In this document: positions 10,401-21,282 of the stretch, in pieces
Layout of the letters: each line of letters begins with the position of its first letter
Numbering within the stretch: the stretch's first letter is position 1
From: Phaeosaccion multiseriatum
Lineage: Eukaryota; Ochrophyta, other classes
Direction: 5' to 3'
NCBI GenBank assembly: GCA_965112735.1
Contig: OZ218961.1
Coordinates: forward strand, 1,922,001-1,986,000
Length of the DNA stretch: 64,000 bases
Notes under the pieces: model-generated
What the model was told of the DNA's origin: nothing
What the model saw: only the letters and a program-made list of their open reading frames with translations
The model's database searches: none
Program-made: the position numbers and the translations under genes

Positions 10401-12514
10401 GTCTGTCTGTCTCATGTCTTGTTGTGTCTTGTCTTGCTGCCTCACCACGCATCTGTACGTCTGGTAACTGTAACTGCGTATATGTAACGCTTATCCCGTA
10501 CCCTCGCCCCTATCATCCTCTCTCGATTTCTCTGTATATGTCTCTCTCTCCTTCTCTCTCTCTCTCTCTCTCCTCTCTCTCCCTTGCGTAGGTGCAGCGG
10601 TTCTCACTTCTGGTGAGTGGTGCGGGGTGGATTGTGAGGGACGGATTCAACCACGTGGAGGCGTCTCTCATTGACGGTGACATGGACAGCGTAGCCTCGG
10701 TCTCCTCCTCCTCCTCCTCGGGGGGGGTTGGGGAGGACGCTCGTGCCTTCGCCAACGCCCGTATGGCCAGAGTCGCCGTTGCACACAATAAAGACGGGCA
10801 CTTGATGCTGGTTCAAGTGGAGGGCAGCGGGAGGGGGATGGCAGTGGATGGTGGTGGGGGTGGCAGTAGTGAGGAGGAGGAGGAGGAGGAGGAGGATATC
10901 GATGGAGAAGGGGACGGAGTGGACTTGTTCGAGTTTGCTGATATACTTCGGGATTTGGGGGCTGTGAATGGGGTCAACCTCGCGGCGGGAGGGGGGTTTG
11001 CCAGCCTCATGATCAACGGCAGCGCTGTGCTGGACTCCGGGTCGACGTGCAGCAGTAGCAGCAGCAGTCCTATGGGCAGCGGGGTTGGAGAGGATGGTGG
11101 TCTGTCGTTCAGGCAAGTGCGGGTGGAGTCTGCTGACATCTCTAGTGGTCTGACCGCTCCTTTTTCCCGTCCTTATGTGCAACCTTTCTGTCTCCCTGTC
11201 TCCCTCTCTCTCACACTCTCTCACTCTCTCTCTCTCTCCCTCACTCTCTCACTCTCACTCTCTCTCTCTCTCCCTGTCTCCCTCTCTCTCTATCTCTCTC
11301 TCATCTTTTCGTGTCTCTCCCTTACCCTTTCTTTCCCTCTCCCTCTCCCTAACTCCATCTGTCTCACCCCCCCCCCTTCCGTCCCTCCCCCCCCCGCCCC
11401 CCGACTCCCACCCCCCACCCCCTCTCTTAGGTGCGAAAGCCCCGTGACGGCACTCCTGTGCGTACACGCCGCTCCTCCCCCCGTCATTGTCCAACCCCCC
11501 TCTTGGCACCCGCTCGACGACGACAGCATTGACCATCGCGACAACGACCAATATGACGGTGGTGGTGGTGTGGCTGACGGTGGATACAGAGGTGATAGTA
11601 GCGGCGGGTATGATGTCAATGAAGGATCGTCCTCCGACCCCCCGGGGATTGGCAATGGGCAAGCAGGGGATTGGAACTGGGGGCAGGCGCTTCCTCCGGA
11701 CGTGTGCCACACGGGCAATGGCACCGCCACCAACCTCACTGTCACTGACTTATGGCAGGAGCTGGAGGAGCTGGAGATGGTGAATGAGTGGTACAGGGTT
11801 GCGTTGGCGGTACTGGTCTTACTCGGTGTACTGAGTGTATGCTCAAATATACAACACTATCAAGAGAAGCAGCAGAGAAAGCGGCAGCGGGCAGGACGAG
11901 GATCAGCAGGTGAAGCAGGAACAGGGGCAGGGGTAGGGGCGTGGAGCGGAGGCAGGGGTAGCAGGAGGGGGAGACAGCAGGGCGTTGGAAATGAGCATGG
12001 GATGAATGGTTACGGTTTCAGAAAGGGGGCGGAGGAGTACGATGGGGGCTTCAACAGTGGTGATAGTGAGGAGGAGGATGATGATTATGATAGTGATGGA
12101 TATGACCAACCCGGATCTTTGGAGCTGACCGAAGTAGGGTCGGGTTCGAGAGGGAGCTCTCGTGCTGGGTCGCACAGGGGGGGGGGGTCTCCTGCCTACG
12201 ACTACAGCAGTGGAGGAGGAGAGGGAGGAGGAGGAGGAGGAGGAGGGCGGAACAGCAGGGGCGGGAGGCGAGGAGGGGCGGGGCACGGCGGCAGTGGCGT
12301 CGGGGTGGGGGGTGGGATCAATCTCCTCGTGGGTAAGCTCAAGGGAAGGAGTGAGCGAGCAGGAGGAGGAGGAGGAGGAGGAGGAGGAGGAGGAGGGGGC
12401 TGGTCGGCATCGAAGGGGGGCAAGAGCAGCTCGAGGGCCGGGTACGCCCGAGTAGGGGCGGATGAGGACTCAGACCGCGAGGCAGATATGAACCCCTTCA
12501 TGCTCGGCAGCTGA
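7461..12514 (+). CDS. NAGPA-like phosphodiester glycosidase with N-terminal beta domains and a C-terminal TM helix
   Basis: Six exons: 7461..7972, 8336..8660, 8934..9065, 9410..10126, 10592..11112, 11431..12514 (1096 aa). A signal peptide (MRWTLLLATAAVVAAAAA) is followed by an Ala/Pro linker and two repeats resembling the chitobiase C-terminal fold (GATMHYSLGGEDPTRHS; ATIYYTVDGETIPSVDS). The phosphodiester-glycosidase region (about 324-745) shows SGYLVSGGKV, FGILQENYVVGHIPPEQ, LLVSGAGWIVRDG, ARVAVAHNKDGHLMLVQVEG, LFEFADILRDLGAVNGVNL and SPVTALLCVH, matching the order in animal NAGPA, the enzyme that uncovers mannose-6-phosphate on lysosomal enzymes. The usual NLDGGG core is NLAAGGG here, so the conserved Asp is missing. 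A TM helix at about 858-878 is followed by a Lys/Arg stop-transfer and a ~220-residue Gly/Ser/Glu-rich tail. Intron 5 uses a GC donor (AG/GCAAGT). A type I membrane protein of the secretory pathway is likely. Catalysis is uncertain. Confidence 0.83.
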
Positions 12515-12557
12515 GAGGCTGAGAGGGGGAAAGGGAAAGGGACAGGGAAGCCCCTGA

Positions 12558-12563
12558 AATAAA
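12558..12563 (+). terminator. AATAAA polyadenylation-signal candidate
   Basis: It lies 44 bp after the NAGPA-like stop codon and only 12 bp before the first ATG of the next gene on the same strand. In algae this signal is not obligatory, so this is a candidate only. Confidence 0.4.
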
Positions 12564-12574
12564 AGGGGTCAAAA

Positions 12575-12727
12575 ATGAAAATGTGTGGAAAATTACCCCG
12601 CGGTGAAAGAATTCAAATTTTTTTGCGTCTTCTTCTCATTGTTTGCGCGTTGCTTTTTTTGCGCGGGGCGGCAAAGGCCCCACAAGCAGCGGGCGCTTTC
12701 GCGGCACACAGCTGCGGAGGGCTCAGA

Positions 12728-12758
<31 letters not shown>

Positions 12759-13631
12759 GAGCTCTCTGTCCTGGTGCGGCCGTGGAACGAAAGGAGAAAG
12801 GGGAGAGATTTGGATTAGACAGTTTGGCGAGGCTTTGCGGCACACCCAAGTGTACACGTCTTAGAAACGATATAGTAGGCTCGATGGGAGAGTGTGTGCT
12901 CGACTGCAAAGATGAAGTGGTAGCAACATGGGGCGGAGGACATGGCATGCGGCATGGCTTGTGTGTCCAGGGGCTGTGTACTGGCTGCGGTGGAGGTGCG
13001 GAAAACACCAATTTCTACGGGGCTTCGGGGTGCGTTAACAGGAGATACACCCTCACAGTAATGAGCCTACTGCTCTTTGTGCAGGGCGCGCATTTGGTCC
13101 ACATGCTGTGGGTGGTAGGCATGTGCTATTGGAGGACGAGGAACGGCCCAGACATGGACGTGGCCTCTGCCCCTGCTGGAGCCGCGGCTGCCTCGGCTCG
13201 GCGAGCCAAGAGCTTGAGGTTGAGGCTTGTCGCGGCGGTGATGGCCATTGTCGACTCTCTCGTCACGATTACACTGCCCATTCGCTATCTCAGCTCGGAG
13301 GGGAAACTTGGTAAGGAGGAAGGGGGGATGGGGTGTATCCCTGGACGGGGGTATGTTGGTTGCGTGTTCGCTATCTTTTGCTCAACCCTCGCACCCCCTC
13401 TTCTCTCTGGTATGCTCTCCTCTCCTCCCCAACTGCTCCTCTACCCTACCCTACCCTACCCTACCCTTCTGCCGCTGCTCGCACGTGGACAGACGTGAGG
13501 TGGCTGTGGTGTGCTCTGCTGCTCGTCTCTGGTCTGCGTGTATGGGTGTGCTGGATTGTAAGCAGACTACTCTGGTGAGTGAGTGGAGGAGTGAGTGAGC
13601 GATGGGTCTCTGTCTGTCAGCTTCTTTCACC

Positions 13632-13677
<46 letters not shown>

Positions 13678-15751
13678 CACGCACTCTTTCTCTATTTCGC
13701 CCCAACTTTCTCCCTGAATACGTGAACCGAACCTTTTACCAACCTACCCCCCCCCCCCCCCCTTGCGATGCCCTTCCTTCGCTTTGCCTACTACCCTACC
13801 CTACCCTAACCCCACCCCCGCCCGAACCGAACCGAACCCCCCCCCACCCCACCCACCCAACCCCACCCAACCCAACCCTACCCATCCACTGCCATCCTAT
13901 CCCAATCCGACTCCGACCCCAACCACCAAGGGGCTGTGTGCCAAGCATCTTCCTTGCCCGGAGTCCCAAAGTGCTTGCTGTCAAGAACTGGGTACACTAC
14001 CGACGGAGGCTTCTGTTGGGCTTTTCCCTCACCTTTTGGCTCACCCTCGTTGTGGTCTTGGGTGCCTTGCCTCCCAAGCCCACCCACTTTTGGCTCCTGC
14101 TTCTCCTGTCGCTACCCCTGGCCACTGCTGCTTCCCTGGCCACGGGCGTGGCTTGCGCTTGCCTGGTTCAGATCTTGAACCGAGCCCCTCCACCGCACTC
14201 ACCCTCCGTCAAGAGCTTCAAACGGCTGTGCTTGGTTCTGGGCATTGCTGTAACGGTCTACTCTGTGGGGTCTCTTGTGCTCGTGGTGAGCTTTGTCCTC
14301 ATTGGCCCGACCAGGGACTTGACGGAGAGCCGTCCTCTGGTACAGCAGACTCTCTACCAGGCACTGGTGACGGGTTTCCAAATCCTCGTGTTTAATCAGG
14401 GGTTGAAAGGCGGGCTGCTGCGGCAAGGCATGGGGAGCTCGGGAAGCAGCGCCGGTGGCGGCAGTAGGGTGGGAGCGGCAACGAGAAGCAGCATCGACAG
14501 CAGCACCAGGCCCAGCGACCCTCACAACCCTCGCAGCAGCCGCAGCCGCCGCAGGTGGGAGAGCGGTGGGAGGTGCGGTGTGGTAAAGAGGTGTGCAACA
14601 AGGTGTTTTACCAACTTGTGGTGTTGTGGCTTGCTACTCCGTAAGCAGCAGCGCATCAAGGCGCACGAAGACTTTTCGGCGTCGGGCAACACTCAGAGTG
14701 AAAGCCGCGGCGGCGTCGTCGTGCTTGGCAACCACCACAACAACACCAACACGAACACCAACAACATCATCAACATGCTCAACAGCAACACCAGCAATAG
14801 GGTGTGCGTCGAGGGTCTTGAGATGGCAACCAACGGTGGTGGTGGTGGTGGTGGTGGTCGTGGTCGTGGTGGTGGGGCAGGGGGTGCAGGTGGGGGTGGA
14901 GGACGCTTCGACGACATTGTTGCTGGGGACATTGTCGACGGCTTTTATGTTGGCGACGTCGCGGATAACAATTCCAACAGCTCCACCGCCTCCTCCATGG
15001 CCACTGTGGAGCGTCTATCCTCGGCGTCTTGTTCGGGAGCGTCGATTGCCTCCATCAGTATTGGGGGACTCTCTTCAGCGGCAGCGTCACTCAACGACAA
15101 CTATGAGGTATTTTGTGGGGTATATGCTTACGGTCCGTCCTTGTCCTTGTCGTCCCCCTCTTCCCGCATGCCTCTTTGGAATCCCCCACCCATATGCCTC
15201 TAATGTATCCGTGCCCCATACACCCTCTCCCTTCTGCCTCTTACTGAATCCCCTCCCCATCATCACAGGAGGCGAACTCCCCCTTTGGTCTTCTCATGCA
15301 AGAGTCAGATCGACTGATGAAGGAGTCGAGGGAGTGGGGAGCGGGGGAGGAAGAGGAATCAGGGGAAGGGGAGAGGGACGGAGGGGAGGGGAGGCAAGGG
15401 GGCTGGAAGCTGCATGACGGACGATGGGTGCGGGGCGGGGGCTTGGGGGAATGGGAAAGTGAGGAGTGGAATGACTACTGGGGAGGCACTTCAGGGTCCG
15501 AGTTGGTGATACGGCAGCAACAGGAGAGGCAAGAGAGGCAGCAGGAGATGTTGCAAGAGAGGGAGGAGAGGAAGCAGAAGCAGGAGAAGGAGGAGGCGAG
15601 GGAGGAGAGAGGGGAGGGGGAGAAAGAGGAGGACGGCTCACCGATGGCGACTATGGATGCTGCCTTCGGAAGGCTGTCCAGCGCTAGCAGCACCGCTTGG
15701 AACGCCTTGCTTGGGCTGGGGCGGACGGAGATGTCGTCACCGAAGGAGTGA
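12575..15751 (+). CDS. Seven-helix membrane protein A with Cys-rich N-terminal domain (paralogue of gene at 42892)
   Basis: Exons 12575..13310, 13493..13574, 13931..15107, 15269..15751 (825 aa, phases agree). Not assigned to a known family. A hydrophobic signal-like stretch (IFLRLLLIVCALLFL) is followed by a Cys-rich segment (CVLDCKDE...CVQGLCTGCGGG...FYGASGCVNRRY). Seven hydrophobic segments follow at about 158-182, 212-235, 248-270, 299-321, 328-357, 377-403 and 416-433, then a ~390-residue low-complexity cytoplasmic tail. Exon 2 encodes TM3 alone. The order and many motifs match gene B at 42892, including the TLP end of TM2, the KLD before TM3 and the SPKVL before TM4. The N-terminus is uncertain. 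A (TG)n run inside exon 1 (12731-12758) encodes VCVCVCVC, and the ATG at 12884 sits exactly where gene B starts. The topology is receptor-like, but no GPCR family motif was recognised. Confidence 0.7.
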
Positions 15752-16956
15752 AGGAGAGAGGGAGGGGGTGAGTGGGAAAGTGTTTGAGTGAGAACGTGAT
15801 TTCCTTGAAGGAGGGAGTGAACTCACACGAAACGAGTCACTCTCACTAAGAACGACTCACTCAGAAAGTGAAACGTAAGTGAGTGATTTTAATTTAAGTT
15901 AGTGGTGTTATTGAGTTAGTGAGCGAGAGTGAGTAATAAAATAAGTGAGGGAGTGAGCAAGTCAGCTCACTCAAACCACCTCACTCACTCACAATTTGCG
16001 AATAACCGGTGAATCATATTTTGAGCTGACCAACACCAACACCAAAGCTGCTTTTGCTCAAATCATCTCTCGACTGACCCTCACCGAGGGCAGAGACGTT
16101 TGTGCGATACCTTCTTCTAAAAGGCGGACAGTAGTATCACATCAAGGGGAGAAACCGTACTCCTCGATACTCCTCGATTCTGTACATGTAGAGCGTCCAC
16201 TTCAAGTTTCAAGTTTCAAGTAATCAGCCCTTGTCGCCCCCCTGGGGGGAACGTCGCTTCTACGCTCACCGCCGTGCAAGCGCACGGTGGGGCAGTTCGG
16301 AGACTGCTGTACTCTCCACGTGCGAGATGGTGCCCCCGACGAGCTATGCTGAGCTATGGACGCTGAGGTACGACATCATGTAACCGTCCAAGAGTGGAAT
16401 GAAATGAATCCATTGTTCAAATGTGCGCATATTTGTTTACTTGAAAGCAATCCATGGTCATGGATGCGCGAGACGTGCTTCCCTCGTGAGGGCTTGTCCT
16501 CGAGAAGGGCTTCCTTGGAAAAGGAGAAGACAGCCATCAAGCTCACAAATAACACAAAATCAAATCAAAAACACATACATACATACGCACACGCCTGTCG
16601 GATATCTGGGTCGGCGTCTCTCTCTTCCTGCCCCCTGTACCTCGTCAACAAAAAAAAGTGTGATGCCCTCCCTCCCCCCCCCCTCTCCCCCTAACTAACC
16701 GTCGTTGAGCTGCTGCGATCATGAATGAAAAGAAAAAAAAGAACGAAAAAGGCTCCTACCAACTACTACTCACACCCACACCCTCCACCCCTCAAGCTCT
16801 CCATCCACGCTTCCCCCTCCACTCGTGCCAAGCCTGCATTCAAGCCTCCACACATCACATCCGCCTCATCCTCCTCGCTCTCGGCCTCGTGCCTCCAGGC
16901 TATAGTCCTCCCACTCCTCCTTCCCAGCCTCCTCCATCGGTGGTCGCCTCTTGTCC
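15752..16956. other. Convergent intergenic region between gene A and eIF5
   Basis: 1.2 kb between two stop codons. The first ~230 bp are a degenerate GTGA/CTCA repeat rich in AT. There is a short hairpin (CCGTGC/GCACGG) near 16270-16290 and a CAAGTTT triplication near 16200. ORFs here are short and unlike any family I know. No RNA gene recognised. Confidence 0.6.
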
Positions 16957-19900
16957 TCAATCCTCCTCCTCGTCCTCCTCGTCACTCTCCGCCTCAGCCT
17001 CCGTGAGCCACTTGGTGAAGGGCTGTGCCTTCGCCTGCAGCTCGGCCACAGCCTCTTCGGACACCAAGGGAGGCGTGTACGTGTCGTTCTTGCCCTCCTA
17101 AAGGTCATAAAACGTTACGAAAATGGGATCAAAACAAAACATGGCAAGGTAAGGCATGGCAATTTAAAGTGAACGCCCTTCTTCTGCTCATCGGTTTTTT
17201 TGGTTTGGTTTGGTTTGGTGTGATTGGGTTGGTGTGTTTCGTGGTTGGGGTGGGTGGAAAGGCTGTCAGAACCACAGAGATGATATCTCACAGCGCCTCT
17301 AGGACGCTCATAAAAGTTTAGAAAAGTTAAGTTGTTTTTCCTCATCGCCTTTCTCACACACCACAACCTGAGTCAACCATTCCTCCTCCCTCCCCCTTTC
17401 TTCATCCCTCCCTCCCTCACCACCCCACCCACCCACCTTGGCCCACTCCAGCACGTGCTCCTCCTCCACCACATCGTGGTCATAAAGGAACTTGAGGGCC
17501 ACCGGAAAGAAGGGGGCGAGTTGAGGACGACGCACCGCACACAGCAGTTCAAACCCCCCAATCACATGGCGAGGACTGGCCACCTTGCGGAGCTCTTTGA
17601 AGACAGCCACCTGGTGGTGGTGGTGGTGGAGGAGGAGGAGGGGGGGGAGAGCGGTGTACAGAGGGAGGGGAGGGGGGCACAGAGAGAGGTACAGTGTCGT
17701 TAGATTTTGTAACGGGCACACAGCACAGGTGTGTATCACCAGACAGCAAAGAGCCAGCAGGGACTCTGGACTGACTGGGCTACCCTCTCCCTCCTCTTCT
17801 TCCATCACTTCGCTCATTCCTTCTCTTGCAACATGAATGCTACACCAACCAATCAACCAACCAACCATCCACCCACCCACGCAAGCACGAACCTTGTCCT
17901 GGATGTCCTTCTCAGTGATGGAGGTGGCCTGCTCGAAAGCGGCACTCACGTAGAGATGCACGCGGAACGGCACCGGGAAGGCACTAAACGTCTGCGCCGT
18001 ATTGCACTCGTCGGCAATCACAGCGGCAGGCGCACCGTCCTCACAGTGTCTGGCGATGGAACGCACGCAGTCGTTGAAGGCCGTCATCTCCCCTCCATCC
18101 CCGTCCCCATCGTCAATGTCGAGGTCATCGACGGCGGCGCTCAGACCTCCAAAGTCGTCACCCGAGTCGTCCTCGCCATTTGAGTCTCCGCTCAGCTTGG
18201 AGTCGTCCTCCAGGGCTTTATTTTTATTATTTTTTTTAATTTTGGATTTGGTGGGGTTTTTTTGTTTGTTTGTGCAGGAAGCAGAAAGGCAAGGGGAGAT
18301 AAGACAGACGCAAGACGCAGAAAAGCAAGGAGAGCGTTAGGACCAGGGGTTTGGCGCATGTGTATGTGTGTGGACAGTGTTTGTATACTGTATGGACAAC
18401 ACGGTCATGGCATGACTTCCTCCTCCTTCTCTCACCCACCCCTTCCCCCCTCCAATCACTGACTCACAATCAGCCTCCCCGTTGGTCTTGTCCTTGTCCT
18501 TCTTGTCCTTCTTGCTCTCCTTGTGGCTCCCGTCCTTATCCTTGTCTTTCTTATCCTTCTTCTTGTCTTTCTTGTCTTTCTTGCCTGGGGGGTTCCGTAG
18601 TAAGGGAGAGACAGACAGCGAGAGAAGAGCCGAGAGCAGGTCAGTAAGTGACACACACGGACATGTGAAGCGGAGTGGAACATAAACAGCTGGCGCGGAG
18701 GCCTCCGTGTCCAATTAATTCCCCAACAGAAGACCTGCATCTTCTTACTCAATTCCCTCCCTCTCCTCATCCTCCTTTGCCACCACCTCCTCTCGCCTCT
18801 CTTCCTCCTCTTCCCTCCCTCCCCATCCTCCCAACGGACGGACCTTCCTTTTTGTCCTTCTTGCTCTCCTTATCCTTGTCCTTCTTGCTCTTTTTGTTCT
18901 GTGCGAGGATAAAGGTGGTCAGCTTGTGGCCCATATCCACGAGCTCCTTGGCACCGCACGCCAAGCACTTGTGGTAGATGAGGCCTTCCTTGCTCTTGAT
19001 GGAGTATTTGGACTCGGGCAGACGGCACTCAGGGCACAGCACGAACAGCTCGATGTACTGTTGTTTGATTGTGGTTTTTGTGTTTGGGTTGGTTGGGAGG
19101 GTTCGTTGACGGGTTGTAGAGTTGGGGTCGGGCCGAGACGATGGGGGGGGGGGGGGAGTGAGGGAGTGAGGGAGTGAGGGAGAAGGGGGGGGTGACGGGA
19201 AGAAAGGGAGGGAGAGGGAAGGGCCGAAAGGGGGGAGAGGGAGGAGGACAGAAGGGGAGGAGAGGAGTTGTCAGATATTTTCCATTGAGGGGGGGGGAGA
19301 GATGATTGCCAAGGATGCACCAAAACTTCTGCACCACACTGCTGTACTGCTGCTGATCGGTTGGTTGGTGAGTTTCTTGGTTGGGGTGGGTGGAAAGGCT
19401 GTCAGAACCACAGAGATGATATCTCACAGCGCCTCTAGGACGCTCATAAAAGTTTAGAAAAGTTTTAAGTTGTTTTTCCTCATCGCCTTTCTCACACACC
19501 ACAACCACGAACACAGATCAAATCACAATGAGGTCCACCAAATCATCCCTACCTACTGTCTACTGTGCGCTCTCTCTTCGCCTATCCCTCTTTTCTCTCT
19601 TCTCCTTCGTATTTCTCTACCTGCCTCTCTCTCCTTTCCCCTCTCCCCTTCACCTCCCCCCCCCCTGCCTTCTCCCCATATGCCTCCATATTCCTCACCT
19701 TGTGGACGAGATCCTGCAGTGTCTTGTCGGTGTGCGCTCCGTTGACGATGAAACGGTCAGTGTCGTACCCGAGGATCGTCTGCGCACCAAGCTCGCATCT
19801 GATCATGGGGTAGGTAGGTAGGTAGGTCGGAAGGAAGGTGGGGAGGTGGGGAGGAAGAGGGGGAGGTGGGAGGGCATGGGACGGCGATGGTGAGGTGCGA

Positions 19901-20507
19901 TGATAGGTGCGTGTGTGAGAGTGCGTGTGGGTGTGTGAGTACTGTGTGTGCGAGGGAAGGGGGGAGCAGCAGTACGGAAGGAGAGGGAGAGAGGGCAGCG
20001 GGGTAAAAGCCCTTCTCACAAAAGCAGCAAGCAAGCCAGGCAACTCTCTTTCCCTCTTTCGCCCCCCCTCCCTCACTGACCCGAAGAACTTGGTGATCTC
20101 CCCCGCGTCTCTGTTAAGAGCAAGGGCGAGGTCAGAGACGTTGAAGGCGCAGGTCTTGATGCCGTTGCCGCGCCCCTCCACCTTGCCGATGATGCGGGGC
20201 ATTTTGTACCTGGGGGGTGAGGAAGGGAGGGAGGGGCGAGGAGAGCTTGGGGTTAGTGAGAGATGCGGGGGGGGGGGGGGTTGGAAGGTGTTTGTTTCCA
20301 TGGGTCTTGCGGTGCCTCCCCCGAGGAGGTTCCTGATATCTAAAATAAATTTAGTATGATTCTCCCCCGCTTCCTCACTCAGTCAGTCAGTTCTTCCCTC
20401 CCTTTCTCGAAACACGTCTACGCCCCGCTCCGCACACAGCCTCACCCTCACCTGTACTCAGGGTCATCCACAGGCTCCAGCCCCGCTATGTTAATGTTCC
20501 CAGACAT
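16957..20507 (-). CDS. TIF5: Translation initiation factor eIF5
   Basis: Eight exons: 20507..20452, 20209..20081, 19798..19699, 19057..18844, 18584..18468, 18215..17893, 17610..17437, 17097..16957 (417 aa, all phases consistent). The N-terminal GAP domain starts [18 protein letters not shown] and continues [20 protein letters not shown]. The Arg of YRYKMPR (R19) corresponds to the arginine finger that stimulates GTP hydrolysis by eIF2. The zinc ribbon follows (CPEC...HKCLACG), then a Lys/Asp-rich linker (K-K-D-K repeats over exons 4-5), then the W2/HEAT C-terminal domain (about 315-417), ending in the aromatic-acidic boxes [15 protein letters not shown] and EEDEEED. Length is normal for the family. 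It acts in the 43S/48S complex in the cytosol. The acceptor of exon 6 (at 18216) follows an A-rich rather than a pyrimidine-rich stretch, which is unusual. Two introns share a duplicated element (17227 and 19363). Confidence 0.97.
17227..17368 (-). repeat. Copy 1 of duplicated intronic element in eIF5 (intron 7)
   Basis: 142 bp almost identical to 19363..19506, same orientation as the host gene. It includes a short perfect hairpin GAGAT-GAT-ATCTC (+ strand) and a flanking GGC/GCC stem. Differences are a few substitutions and a 2-nt indel. It may be a short mobile element or an intronic structured RNA such as a snoRNA. Neither identity is established. Confidence 0.85.
19363..19506 (-). repeat. 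Copy 2 of duplicated intronic element in eIF5 (intron 3)
   Basis: 144 bp, near-identical partner of 17227..17368. The similarity stops abruptly on both sides: beyond the shared ACAACC end one copy reads TGAGTC and the other ACGAAC. Confidence 0.85.
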
Positions 20508-21282
20508 GGCACAACCGAGTGTGAGCTTTGCGCGGGAGGCCTCGGGAAGAGGTTATTGCTGTTGCTGTTGCTGTTGCTGCCGCTTCTGCTGGTGCCGGCG
20601 CCGCGCCGATACGGTCTACTACCTCTGGTGGTGGGACGACTGGTGTTATTGCCAGCAGAGCTCTGTGCCCTTACTGAAGCGGAACATTCAGTGCCGCACA
20701 GCGTTATGGTGGGAGCGGAGTGAGATAGAGGTGGCCGAGGGGTCTTTGGGGGCGAAACGTTCATACACAACGTCGTTGTTGCGGTCTCAGCAGCAAGCTC
20801 TGGGTAATATGCCCTCCGCAGATGAATTCACAAGTTTCCCTTCTCCCTTCGCCTCTCCTCCGCCGTAAGTCCGCTGATCTTCGCTACCCGCGTCCCGCAA
20901 AAGTCCTTTGATCCCTTTTTGTCTCCTCTTCTTCCTCCTTTCCCGTGTAGAGCCTTGTATGTGTTGAATCGGTCTGGGGCCAAGCACCTCAGGCAAGGTC
21001 ACCCAGGGGGGCGTTCTGGCTGAGAACCTGAAACTAAAATTCTCCAATTTCCACTCCCCCCCTTCTTCCGTTGACTCGCCCACTTGTTGGGGGAGAAGAG
21101 AGGGCATGGGGAAGAGGAAAAGGTGGGAGGTTGCTTTGGTGGCCGACCAAAACTGGCTCTGACTCATCGACCTTTCCGAGAGCCTCCCACTGTCGTAGCA
21201 ACAAGAGGGAGCCGTTTTGGTAAATCTCTCCCTTTTTCCCTTGAATCTCTTTACTTGCATCTTTTGCGCGTAGTGGGTAAAG
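20508..21282. promoter_or_regulatory. Divergent region between eIF5 and the ankyrin/WW gene
   Basis: 775 bp between the two start codons, moderately GC-rich. It contains a GCTGTT hexamer run near 20555-20580. No convincing ORF on either strand. It presumably contains both promoters and 5' UTRs. Confidence 0.5.

Noticed and set aside
10592-12514. Continuous 640-aa ORF in the NAGPA-like gene
   Set aside because: It includes a 318-nt Ser/Leu/Pro-rich intron. Removing it restores the conserved FR-CESPVTALLCVH junction.
13441-13465. CCCTACCCTACCCTA run, and a similar run near 13793
   Set aside because: Telomere-like in appearance, but short, inside introns of gene A, and different from TTAGGG arrays.
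16260-16300. GC-rich hairpin in intergenic DNA, considered as tRNA or other RNA gene
   Set aside because: No cloverleaf, A/B boxes or known RNA motif found. A short stem alone is weak evidence.
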